DNA of 8,986 nt from Lachnospiraceae bacterium. Lineage in GTDB: Bacteria; Bacillota; Clostridia; Lachnospirales; Lachnospiraceae. The notes under the pieces are model-generated. The model made no database searches. It had not been told where the DNA came from and saw only the letters and a list, made by a program, of their open reading frames with translations. The position numbers and the translations under genes were made by a program. The stretch spans positions 1 through 8,986 of the forward strand of contig JAJBTR010000077.1 of NCBI GenBank assembly GCA_020860745.1. The letters run 5' to 3'. Positions 1 to 6,412 of this stretch are shown one piece after another. Each line of letters starts with the position of its first letter. Position 1 is the first letter of the stretch.

Positions 1-110
1 CGTTAAATTCAGCATTTATCTTATGTTTAAAATTTCTTCATGAAACAACCCTGTCCAGGATGCAGTAAAAACAGGAAAACGACAGGTAATACTCCGGCAG
101 CGAATTCCTC

Positions 111-1169
111 TTACACCGTAAGCTCTTTTATCAGCTCCGGCACCGTCGTCATTTCCGTAATCTCCCCCACCCGGGATCCGCAGAAAATCACGCCCTCGTC
201 CAGATTGCCGACGACCGCATTGATCAGCGCCAGCGAGATACAGTAGGGAGCGGTGGCAGGGTTGCACCCTTTCATACAGTTAAAGCAGTAAGTTACCTTT
301 CCCGGATTGGCATTCATTTTATCAATAAATGCGTTTTTGAGCGCGCGCCCCGGCATACCCACCGGACTCTTGATAATGACGGCGTCCTCCGGCTTCGCAT
401 GGAGATAAGCCTCTTTGAACGCATCGCAGGCGTCGCACTCCTCGGTGGCCACAAAGCGGCTGGCCGCCTGGATCCCGTCCGCGCCGAGCTCCAGCGCATG
501 CCGGACATCCTCCGACGTAAACATGCCCCCGGCCACAAAGACCGGTATCGTCACACCGTACTTTTCCTCATATTCCTTTTTCACGGCGATGATCTTCCGG
601 ATTTCCTCATCATAATCCAGATTCCCTATATCATCTAACTGTTCCCTGGAAAATCCAAGGTGTCCGCCCGCCCGCGGTCCCTCGATGACCAGAAAATCCG
701 CCGTGCGGTGATATTTCCGGTCCCAGAATTTCAAAATCACCTTTGCAGATTTCTCACTGGATACAATCGGCGCAATCGCCACATCATAGCCTTCCACATA
801 CTCCGGCAGGTTGGTGGGAAGTCCCGCCCCGGAGATGATAGCGTCCACACCGGCCTCGCAGACTGTCCGTATGTAATCTGCATAAAGCCGGGTCACGACC
901 ATGACGTTGACTCCAACCAGGCCGTGCCCGCCGGAAATCTCTTTCGCCTTTTTTATCTGTCTGGGAAGGGCGCGCAGATTCGCCGCCTCCGGATCCTTCT
1001 TAAAATCCGGATCGTCATATCCGACCTGCGCGGTGGAAATCACCCCCATGCCTCCCTCTTTCGCCACGGAACCGGCCAGGCGGCAGCGGCTGATGCCGAT
1101 GCCCATGCCTCCCTGGATGATCGGCAGCGAAAGTTTTTTTCCTCGTAATTTCACTGGTTTCATTAACAT
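111..1169 (-). CDS. NAD(P)H-dependent flavin oxidoreductase, nitronate monooxygenase / FabK family
   Basis: This is a 352-residue cytoplasmic FMN-dependent TIM-barrel oxidoreductase of the family that contains nitronate monooxygenase and the enoyl-ACP reductase FabK. Visible motifs are the N-terminal IQGGMGIGIS (about 18-27), LAGSVAKEGGMGVIS (31-45), GPRAGGHLGF (164-173) with the conserved His170 that FabK and nitronate monooxygenases use at the active site, the phosphate-binding VAGGM (212-216) and GADGIQAASRFVATEEC (229-245). The C-terminus adds a cysteine cluster, Cys295, Cys298, Cys302 and Cys310, which classical FabK (about 320 residues) lacks; it could bind a metal or Fe-S centre (inference). 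The ATG at 1167-1169 has AGGAGG eight bases upstream, so it is preferred over the second ATG at residue 3. The gene diverges from a FabT-like regulator and has a FabT-type operator in its leader, which points to lipid metabolism. The family is sure; enoyl-ACP reductase versus nitronate oxidation cannot be decided from sequence. Confidence 0.9.
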   Translation of the reverse strand: MLMKPVKLRGKKLSLPIIQGGMGIGISRCRLAGSVAKEGGMGVISTAQVGYDDPDFKKDPEAANLRALPRQIKKAKEISGGHGLVGVNVMVVTRLYADYIRTVCEAGVDAIISGAGLPTNLPEYVEGYDVAIAPIVSSEKSAKVILKFWDRKYHRTADFLVIEGPRAGGHLGFSREQLDDIGNLDYDEEIRKIIAVKKEYEEKYGVTIPVFVAGGMFTSEDVRHALELGADGIQAASRFVATEECDACDAFKEAYLHAKPEDAVIIKSPVGMPGRALKNAFIDKMNANPGKVTYCFNCMKGCNPATAPYCISLALINAVVGNLDEGVIFCGSRVGEITEMTTVPELIKELTV

Positions 1170-1284
1170 GTGCTAGTCCTCCTGTAATCACAACCGAAAG
1201 CCGTTGTGCAGACATCATTTTATTCTGCTCACCGGACAATGTCAAGGAAATGCACCCCGACTCTCAGTCGAGCCGTATAATTAT

Positions 1285-1297
1285 TTTGATAATCAAA
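1285..1297. promoter_or_regulatory. FabT-type operator (perfect palindrome)
   Basis: The + strand reads TTTGATAATCAAA, arms TTTGAT/ATCAAA around one central base; the minus strand reads TTTGATTATCAAA. From memory, this equals the core of the published streptococcal/lactococcal FabT box, approximately ANTTTGATTATCAAATT. It lies in the divergent region between a FabT-like regulator and a FabK-family gene, at roughly +4 to +17 of the predicted flavoprotein transcript, where a bound repressor would block initiation or early elongation. The palindrome and its position are seen directly; binding is inferred. Confidence 0.75.
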
Positions 1298-1307
1298 CGA
1301 CTTTTTT

Positions 1308-1336
1308 ATTGTACACAACTTAGAAGTACAAGTCAA
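1308..1336 (-). promoter_or_regulatory. Sigma-70-type promoter of the flavin oxidoreductase gene
   Basis: Read on the minus strand, TTGACT (1331-1336) is followed by a 17-base spacer and TACAAT (1308-1313). Each box differs from consensus at one position. Transcription would begin near 1301, giving a leader of about 130 bases that starts with the FabT-type palindrome. The leader also has a small CGACT/AGTCG hairpin (1258-1270), but I see no riboswitch-like structure. Confidence 0.7.
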
Positions 1337-1381
1337 TATAAATAGTTACCAAAACTGCTGAATGTAGTTTTGAAAACCATA

Positions 1382-1410
1382 TTGCACGTCTGAGAAACAT
1401 ACGTTATAAT
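1382..1410 (+). promoter_or_regulatory. Sigma-70-type promoter of the MarR/FabT-like gene
   Basis: TTGCAC (1382-1387), a 17-base spacer and a perfect TATAAT (1405-1410). The predicted start site near 1416-1418 would exclude the in-frame ATG at 1415, so it supports translation from 1469. The strong palindrome at 1285-1297 is about 100 bases upstream. Closer by there is only a weaker GTTTT-G-AAAAC palindrome at 1367-1377, just upstream of the -35 box. Confidence 0.7.
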
Positions 1411-1468
1411 CAGTTTGAATGTAAAAATATTTTATTGTCAAAGCATTTACCGGAGGTCAGACAAACGA

Positions 1469-1897
1469 ATGTATCGCGATACCCTGATTCAGTTATTTCA
1501 TGAAATTTTGCATATGGAAGAAAAGACCATCATCACCGATCGCTTTCGCGATATTTCCAACAATGACATGCACATTATCGAAGCCATCGGCATATCGGAG
1601 CCGCGCAGCATGTCCGCCGTCGCCAGAGACCTCTCCGTCACCGTAGGAACGCTGACCATCGCCATCAATAACCTGGTGAAAAAGTCCTACGTAAAGCGCG
1701 TCCGCAGTGAAAAGGACCGCCGCGTCGTCCTGGTCTCCCTCTCAGACAAGGGCAGACAGGCCTATCGTCACCATCAGCAGTTCCAGAATGAGATGGTCGA
1801 AGCCACGCTTCACGGGCTCGACGAGGAACAGACGCAGACACTGATTCAGGCGATGGAAAACCTCCGCGATTTTTTCTATGAGTATGGGAAAAAATAA
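1469..1897 (+). CDS. fabT: MarR-family transcriptional regulator, FabT-like
   Basis: This is a 142-residue winged-helix repressor strongly resembling streptococcal FabT, which controls fatty-acid synthesis genes and uses long-chain acyl-ACP as corepressor. Recalled FabT hallmarks are present: RFRDISNNDMHIIEAIG (25-41), a helix-turn-helix VARDLSVTVGTLTIAINNL (51-69) and the wing YVKRVRSEKDRRVVLVSL (74-91). Length matches FabT (about 144). I chose ATG 1469 because GGAGG lies at 1452-1456, twelve bases upstream, and because the predicted promoter places transcript start at about 1417; an in-frame ATG at 1415 has no ribosome site and would add 18 unfamiliar residues. It stands alone rather than heading a fabH-acpP-fabK-fabD operon as in streptococci, and diverges from a FabK-family gene. 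The MarR fold is certain; FabT orthology is likely, helped by the matching operator next door. Confidence 0.88.
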   Translation: MYRDTLIQLFHEILHMEEKTIITDRFRDISNNDMHIIEAIGISEPRSMSAVARDLSVTVGTLTIAINNLVKKSYVKRVRSEKDRRVVLVSLSDKGRQAYRHHQQFQNEMVEATLHGLDEEQTQTLIQAMENLRDFFYEYGKK

Positions 1898-1969
1898 AGT
1901 GTTGATCTGCACAGCAACTCCTTTTTACACCTGTATGACAAATAACCATAAATCATGACAGAAAGAAGG

Positions 1970-2873
1970 TCATTCAAGACCCTCGTAATCAAACAGCGGG
2001 ATAAAGCTCTCGCTTGCCGTATCCCCTTCCTGCACATATCCGTTACTTATCCCGATATCCAACGCAAAGTTTAAGACCCGCTCGTACTCCCGGCGGGTCA
2101 CTTTTCGATTGAGCGGCGGCAGCTCCGCCACCTGCTCCAGAGGCGTATACTGGTTCATCAGACTGATGAAAACCCTGTCCCCATAGGTCTCATGCAGATA
2201 CGACAGCACTGCCATGGAATCCTTCGTGTGACCGGGAAGAATCAGATGGCGGACGATCACTCCTTTTTTGATATATCCATCTGCGTCAAATGCACAGCTT
2301 CCCGCCCGAGCCTCCATCTCCGCCAGCGCCGCCTGGGCCGCCTGCGGGTAATCCTCCGCGTGGGAATAGCATCGGGCAAGCTGCGGATCCATATATTTGA
2401 AATCCGGCAGCCAGACGTCGACCCAGGGTGCCAGCATCCGCAGCGTCTCCACCCGCTCATATCCGCTGCTGTTGTAAACGACCGGCACAGCCAGCCCCTT
2501 ATCCTTTGCCTCTTTCAACGCCGCGGCCGCCTGCGGCGCAAAATGACAGGCCGTCACCAGATTGATATTCGCCGCGCCCTTTTCCTGAAGCTCCAGCATA
2601 ATCTCCGCCAGCCGCCCCACTGATATCTCTTTCCCGCAGGAGCCATTGGCAATCGCGTAATGCTGACAGAACACGCACCGGAGCGTACAGCCGGAAAAAA
2701 AGATGGCTCCGGAACCTCTCGTCCCGGAAATACACGGCTCCTCCCACATGTGCAGCGCCGCTCTGGCGGCATAGACTTCACTTCCCATCCCGCAAAAGCC
2801 CCGTTCTCCCACCAAACGGTTGACCCGGCACATGCGGGGGGCACAACGTACATTCTTTTTCATTTATATCCAT
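1970..2873 (-). CDS. Radical SAM protein, COG1313 (PflA-like), with apparent 1-base frameshift near the start
   Basis: This is an Fe-S radical SAM protein related to pyruvate formate-lyase activating enzymes; the physiological substrate of COG1313 proteins is unknown. The cluster motif CX3CX2C is seen in SGCTLRCVFCQ, followed by family segments INLVTACHFAPQ, VVYNSSGYE, VDVWLPDFKYM, VRHLILPGH and ISLMNQYTP. The uninterrupted frame starts at 2863 (297 residues) but has no good ribosome site and begins with only RCAPRMC. The ATG at 2871-2873 has GGGGAG eight bases upstream and encodes MDINEKECTLCP, the usual family start, then leaves frame in a six-C run (plus-strand G at 2836-2841). Removing one C joins it to RMCRVNRL...GFCG, a 300-residue protein with the full N-terminal cysteine set (C8, C11, C15, C27). 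The gene lies 54 bases behind the Rpn gene on the same strand and may be co-transcribed with it. Confidence 0.85.
2836..2841 (-). other. Six-C homopolymer at the apparent frameshift in the radical SAM gene
   Basis: On the coding (minus) strand six C residues interrupt the family motif CTLCPR-x-C. With five C the two halves read through as CTLCPRMCRVNR. The cause could be a sequencing or assembly error, a fixed mutation or slippage. Confidence 0.75.
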
Positions 2874-2927
2874 CTGCTATACTCCCCGGTCACTGCAGTC
2901 CGTACTTCCCAGCAAACCACACACACT

Positions 2928-3560
2928 TTACAATCCAAACTCTTTTAGCAATTCTTCCTGATACTTTCTGTCTTCCGCTGCCCGGGTGATATCGCCCATG
3001 CGGCCAGGCTCCGCCAACTTCAGAATTAACGAATTAATTCTCCCTCGATCTTTCTTCTGACCAGCAGTATGTCCCCGGTTATAATAACTCTTCACCTGGG
3101 AATTATAATCGTGCAGCGCCTTTTCCCTCGCCTCATATTCCAACCGCTTCCTCTCATCTGCACTCAGCTTTTTCAATGCCTCACAGGCTTCTCCGATATA
3201 CTCATCTGTCTGTGCCATATCCTCGAACTCCTTCCTGCTTTTCCCATTGAAGAATTTCATCCAGTTGCCGAGATAAAAAAGAATCCTTTTCTCCCAATAG
3301 TCGAAAAAAACAACCTGCATTTCAAAATCCATCTGCGTTCCGTCAACCAGCTTGACGCGGACATCCAGGATTCCCAGTTTGTCATCTGCATGCTCCTGCG
3401 GCAAAATGGCAGGCATCAACTCTGTCTCCTGCACGGTTTCCGGTTTAACTGCCAGAAGCGCGGCGATAAATCCCTGCCTGATTTTCGCATTCTGCATCAG
3501 CTCCTTGAAACAGAAATCCACTATGGGCAGCATAATAAAATTGTCATCGTTTTTCTTCAT
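2928..3560 (-). pseudogene. Rpn / PD-(D/E)XK nuclease-family transposase, internally deleted
   Basis: The 210-residue frame belongs to the Rpn recombination-promoting nuclease / putative transposase family common in Clostridia. The N-terminal nuclease half is present: LPIVDFCFKELMQNAKIRQGF (11-31), LGILDVRVKL (62-71) with Asp66, and FEMQVVFFDYWEKRILFYL (79-97) with the E-x-Q of the PD-(D/E)XK core (Glu80, Gln82). After LGN (residue 99) it jumps to WMKFFNGKSRKEFEDMA, which in family members I remember comes some 70-80 residues later; the usual total is about 290-300. The deletion is in frame and the charged C-terminal tail (LSADERKRLEYEAREKALHDYNSQ, then ending QEELLKEFGL) is intact. The nuclease fold is probably broken, so I call it a decayed copy, although a short product could still be made. 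The ATG at 3560 has AGAGGGA immediately before it. Confidence 0.7.
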
Positions 3561-3574
3561 TCCCTCTCTTCTTC

Positions 3575-3603
3575 ATTATAAGTAAATATAAAATAGGTGT
3601 AAA
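3575..3603 (-). promoter_or_regulatory. Promoter upstream of the Rpn-family gene
   Basis: On the minus strand TTTACA (3598-3603), a 17-base spacer and a perfect TATAAT (3575-3580). The predicted transcript start near 3568 leaves a leader of only about eight bases before the ATG at 3560. The transcript may continue into the radical SAM gene, since I see no clear promoter in the 54-base gap between them. Confidence 0.55.
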
Positions 3604-3701
3604 GACTGATTTTTGACGAATCCGCCGTGAAAAATCAGACCGGCATCACAATGACGCCGCACCCGGACAGCAGAATTTTAGAAAATAACTGCCCTGAATC
3701 A

Positions 3702-3857
3702 TACTTTGAAGTATACTGCCTGCCGGGGCCGGGCAAGAAAAAAAGCGGAAAGAACATGCTCCACTCTGAAAGTAAAGGTCTGACCTTCCTCCGCGTCCTC
3801 CATCACCTTTTCCACCTGGAACGCGTAGTCTGCGTCGTTGCATTGATAAACGTATGC
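3702..3857 (-). pseudogene. Possible gene remnant of unknown identity
   Basis: The minus strand reads CNDADYAFQVEKVMED, then AEEGQTFTFRVEHV, then VLSAFFLARPRQAVYFKV and a stop. Acidic residues and GC-ending codons (GAC, GTG, AAG, GAG, TTC, CAG) resemble neighbouring genes. An ATG at 3896-3898 in another minus frame opens MISFSVRNNRYAIRHTF and stops at 3803, so a frameshifted small gene is conceivable. I do not recognise the family. Confidence 0.25.
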
Positions 3858-3869
3858 CTAATGGCATAC
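3852..3869. repeat. Inverted repeat GTATGCC-TAAT-GGCATAC
   Basis: Perfect seven-base arms with a four-base loop, about 110 bases upstream of the DUF885 lipoprotein start. No T-tract follows on either strand, so it is not a classic terminator. It may be an operator or a small repeat. Confidence 0.5.
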
Positions 3870-3885
3870 CGATTATTTCTCACTG

Positions 3886-3901
3886 AAAATGATATCATTT
3901 T
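3886..3901. promoter_or_regulatory. Perfect 16-bp palindrome AAAATGATATCATTTT, candidate operator
   Basis: A fully self-complementary 16-base site about 80 bases upstream of the lipoprotein start. The ATGAT/ATCAT halves recall metal-regulator sites such as Fur boxes, but the classical 9-1-9 or 7-1-7 spacing is not met because there is no central base. The palindrome is seen; a regulatory role is inferred. Confidence 0.4.
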
Positions 3902-3980
3902 ATCCGAAAATCTTTTTTAAAATTTCATATTTTTCTTTCCGCCTCATAAAATGTCATAACATCAAAAAAGGACATCTCCC

Positions 3981-6098
3981 TTGAAACATCCCCGCCGCAT
4001 ACACCGCAGCCTGATCGTCACTCTGATTTCCATTCTCTTCGCCTGTCTGCTCACGGCCGCCGCCTGCGGCGGCATGAATTCCGGAGCAGCAGCCGACAGA
4101 TTTTTCAATTTCAGTTCCGGTTTTAATTCTAACTCCGGTTCTGCCTTACCCGAATCCGGTTCCTCTCCGGCTGAGCCCGATTCCTCCACTCCTGCTGCAT
4201 CGAATTCCGATTCTTCTGCTGCCGGCGAAAATCTCGCCGACACACAGTTCACCGTTTATCTCGACGCTCTGTTCTGTGAGGAAATCTCCGCCAGCGCGCT
4301 AAACCTCCACTATACGTTGAAAGATCCGGAGGAATATGGAATCACTTCATACAACACAGACCTCGGCACCTATTCCGTTCAGAATATTGAAATCTCCGCC
4401 GCTCTGGCTGAGAGTATTCGCGTCGCCTTAAGCGACTTTGACACAGCCTCGCTCAGGCCAGAAAACAGACTCACCCGCGACATCCTGCTGGATTCACTGG
4501 AAACCACCATCGCCGCGGCCTCCTTTCCCTATTATGAAGAACCGCTCCGCCCTTCCACCGGCGTGCAGTCAGAGCTTCCCATTCTCCTGGCAGAATATGA
4601 TTTCGAGGACAAACAGGACGTCAACGATTACCTCGCCATTCTCTCCACCATTCCGGCATACTTCGGGAGCATCTGTGACTATGAAAGGGAAAAATATGAC
4701 TGCGGGCTGTTTATGGCGGACTTCGCCGCTGAAACTGTGATCGCCCAGTGTGAAGATTTTGCAGCTTCCGCCGAAAACAACTATCTGGTCTATACTTTTA
4801 AGGAAAAAATTGCCGGCGTATCCAATCTGACCGCCAATGAACAGACCGCTTTTTGTCAGCAAAACCAGGCGATTGTGATACAGCAGGTGTTGCCTGCCTT
4901 TCAGGAAATTGCGGACACGCTGCGGGAGCTGAGTGACACAACAGATACCTTCTACGAAGCAGGGGAAACCTTTAACAACCAGAAGTCAGTCGACTCCTTC
5001 GATATCACTGGCACCTCTGCAAAATCAACCAACACTAACAAAGCAGCAGCGGAATCAAACGATATCGACAAAATTTCAACAATCAGCACCGGCATCGACT
5101 CCAAAGATAACCGCACAGTCTCCTCATCCGAATCCGGCAACGATAAGATCTACGGTCTCTGCGCTTTCCCCAAAGGGCGCGAATATTACGCTTTCCTGGT
5201 CCGCCGGGCGACCGGCAATTCTGACGGCATTGAGTCCCTGCAGGAACGCGTGGAAGCCCGCCGCACCGCAGATCTTCTGGAAATCTCTTCTCTTCTGGCC
5301 AGATATCCCTCCCTGGATGTCGAAGCATTGGCCGCCGAAGCCCCCTGTGAAACGTCGGAGGAAATGCTGGATCTCCTGGAAAATGCAATCCGCACGGATT
5401 TTCCCTCCGTGGATGAATGTGATTACACCGTAAAATATGTGGACGCCTCCATGGAAGAATATCTTTCCCCCGCCTTTTACCTGACCTCGCCGCTGGATGA
5501 TTACACGCAAAACTTTATCTACATCAACAATGACAACGGTTATGAGGGAATCCGCCTGTTTACCACGCTGGCCCACGAAGGGTACCCGGGACACCTCTAC
5601 CAGAACGCTTATTTTTGCAGTACATCTCCCTCGCCCATCCGCACCCTGCTCGGGCCCTCCGGTTATTTTGAAGGGTGGGTGACCTATGTGGAACTGCTCT
5701 CCTACCGGTATGCGGGGCTCTCCGATGAGACAGCCGAAGTGCTGGCGTTGGAGCAGTCCGCTATCTTAAGCCTCTACGCCACAGCGGATCTCGGCATTCA
5801 CGCTGACGGATGGACGTTTACGGACACACTGGATTTTTTCTCGGAATACGGGTTTTCGGACGAAGAGACCATCCGTGAAATCTTTGAGTTGATTGTATCG
5901 GAACCGGCGCATTACCTGAAGTATTACATCGGCTATCTTGAATTTACAGACTTAAAGGAATACGCAAAAGAGATCGGCAGCACATTGTACTCCGACCTCT
6001 CTTTTCACCGGGCAGTTCTCACCATGGGACCCGCGCCGTTCTCTATCTTAGAAAAATATCTTCCGGATTATCTGGATAAGATTTCAGAAGAGCAATAG
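3981..6098 (+). CDS. DUF885-family lipoprotein, putative zinc-dependent hydrolase
   Basis: This 705-residue protein should be exported and lipid-anchored. Basic residues 2-9 precede a hydrophobic stretch (10-28) and a candidate lipobox Cys29 (Cys22 is an alternative), then a Ser/Asn/Pro-rich linker to about residue 85. The body matches the DUF885 (COG4805) family, distantly related to zinc peptidases: LAHEGYPGHLYQ carries the metal-binding H532-E533...H538 motif, and EGWVTYVE (564-571) supplies the likely further ligand. The exact substrate is unknown; a peptidase or similar hydrolase role is inferred from the motif. Family-typical IYGLCAFPKGREYYAFLVRRATG begins at 390, but just before it lies a Ser/Thr/Asn/Asp-rich insert (about 323-386). 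The start is TTG at 3981: AAAGGA ends eight bases upstream, and the in-frame ATG at 3951 hits a stop two codons later. It is monocistronic, divergent from the Rpn gene and convergent with the MATE gene. Confidence 0.88.
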   Translation: MKHPRRIHRSLIVTLISILFACLLTAAACGGMNSGAAADRFFNFSSGFNSNSGSALPESGSSPAEPDSSTPAASNSDSSAAGENLADTQFTVYLDALFCEEISASALNLHYTLKDPEEYGITSYNTDLGTYSVQNIEISAALAESIRVALSDFDTASLRPENRLTRDILLDSLETTIAAASFPYYEEPLRPSTGVQSELPILLAEYDFEDKQDVNDYLAILSTIPAYFGSICDYEREKYDCGLFMADFAAETVIAQCEDFAASAENNYLVYTFKEKIAGVSNLTANEQTAFCQQNQAIVIQQVLPAFQEIADTLRELSDTTDTFYEAGETFNNQKSVDSFDITGTSAKSTNTNKAAAESNDIDKISTISTGIDSKDNRTVSSSESGNDKIYGLCAFPKGREYYAFLVRRATGNSDGIESLQERVEARRTADLLEISSLLARYPSLDVEALAAEAPCETSEEMLDLLENAIRTDFPSVDECDYTVKYVDASMEEYLSPAFYLTSPLDDYTQNFIYINNDNGYEGIRLFTTLAHEGYPGHLYQNAYFCSTSPSPIRTLLGPSGYFEGWVTYVELLSYRYAGLSDETAEVLALEQSAILSLYATADLGIHADGWTFTDTLDFFSEYGFSDEETIREIFELIVSEPAHYLKYYIGYLEFTDLKEYAKEIGSTLYSDLSFHRAVLTMGPAPFSILEKYLPDYLDKISEEQ

Positions 6099-6412
6099 CT
6101 GCTGCCGGATCAGCACGCAGACTTTCACATACAATGATTAAAGTGACAAAAGGATATGATACTTCGGAATCCGTTAAATTTGACCAAAAACCTGCCAAAT
6201 TTGGTAGTTCCTCATGTTTTTGCGATTCCCAGAGTTGCAAATATGAATGCCAGCATTCAATTTTCGACCAGCTTTGCATAAGTTCAATTACAGAAATCAA
6301 AGATTTCTTATCTCTCTTGTTTTGTCCCTTGTATCATACAATAATACAAGACATTTTTCTTAACGGTTTCTTTGCAAGTAATTTTTCCAGAATCTGCCCT
6401 GGAAAATTCGCC
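6099..6412. other. AT-rich convergent spacer with multiple inverted repeats
   Basis: The spacer separates two convergent genes. No frame has a convincing start plus coding character; a minus-strand frame of 85 codons (6043-6300) overlaps the end of the lipoprotein gene. Four short perfect inverted repeats occur between 6195 and 6350: CCAAATTTGG, TGAATGC-CA-GCATTCA, AGAAATC-AAA-GATTTCT and CTTGTAT...ATACAAG. Confidence 0.55.
6328..6358 (+). terminator. Possible intrinsic terminator after the DUF885 gene
   Basis: CTTGTAT (6328-6334) and ATACAAG (6344-6350) can pair as a seven-base stem with a nine-base loop, followed three bases later by TTTTT (6354-6358). The stem is AT-rich and lies about 230 bases past the stop codon, so it is a weak candidate. 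On the minus strand no T-tract follows, so it would not serve the MATE gene. Confidence 0.35.

Larger units (their letters stand above)
3604..3980. other. Divergent intergenic region with coding-like fragment and palindromes
   Basis: No intact gene is supported here. The minus strand holds a 52-codon open frame (3702-3857) with gene-like codon choice but stops on both sides and no ATG at its beginning. The right half is AT-rich and contains two strong inverted repeats, listed separately. A plus-strand frame at 3627-3920 has no ribosome site and no recognisable content. Confidence 0.6.

Noticed and set aside
660..1148. Long plus-strand open frame antisense to the flavin oxidoreductase
   Set aside because: It is a shadow of a strongly supported minus-strand gene, with no ribosome site or recognisable domain.
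1415..1468. Longer N-terminus for the MarR/FabT-like protein from ATG 1415
   Set aside because: It lies at or before the predicted transcription start, has no ribosome site, and adds residues that FabT proteins lack.
1931..1961. Bulged stem CTGTATGA / TCAT-G-ACAG between the convergent fabT-like and radical SAM genes
   Set aside because: A terminator was expected here, but no T-tract follows the stem on either strand and the loop is long, so the support is too weak to call.
3627..3920. Plus-strand open frame of 97 codons in the divergent spacer
   Set aside because: No Shine-Dalgarno sequence, no recognisable domain, and its middle part is antisense to a more gene-like minus-strand frame.
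6043..6300. Minus-strand open frame of 85 codons overlapping the end of the DUF885 gene
   Set aside because: No ribosome site, overlaps a well-supported gene antisense, unusual Trp/Ser-rich composition. It may be translated noise within a dispersed non-coding repeat, but I could not confirm that.
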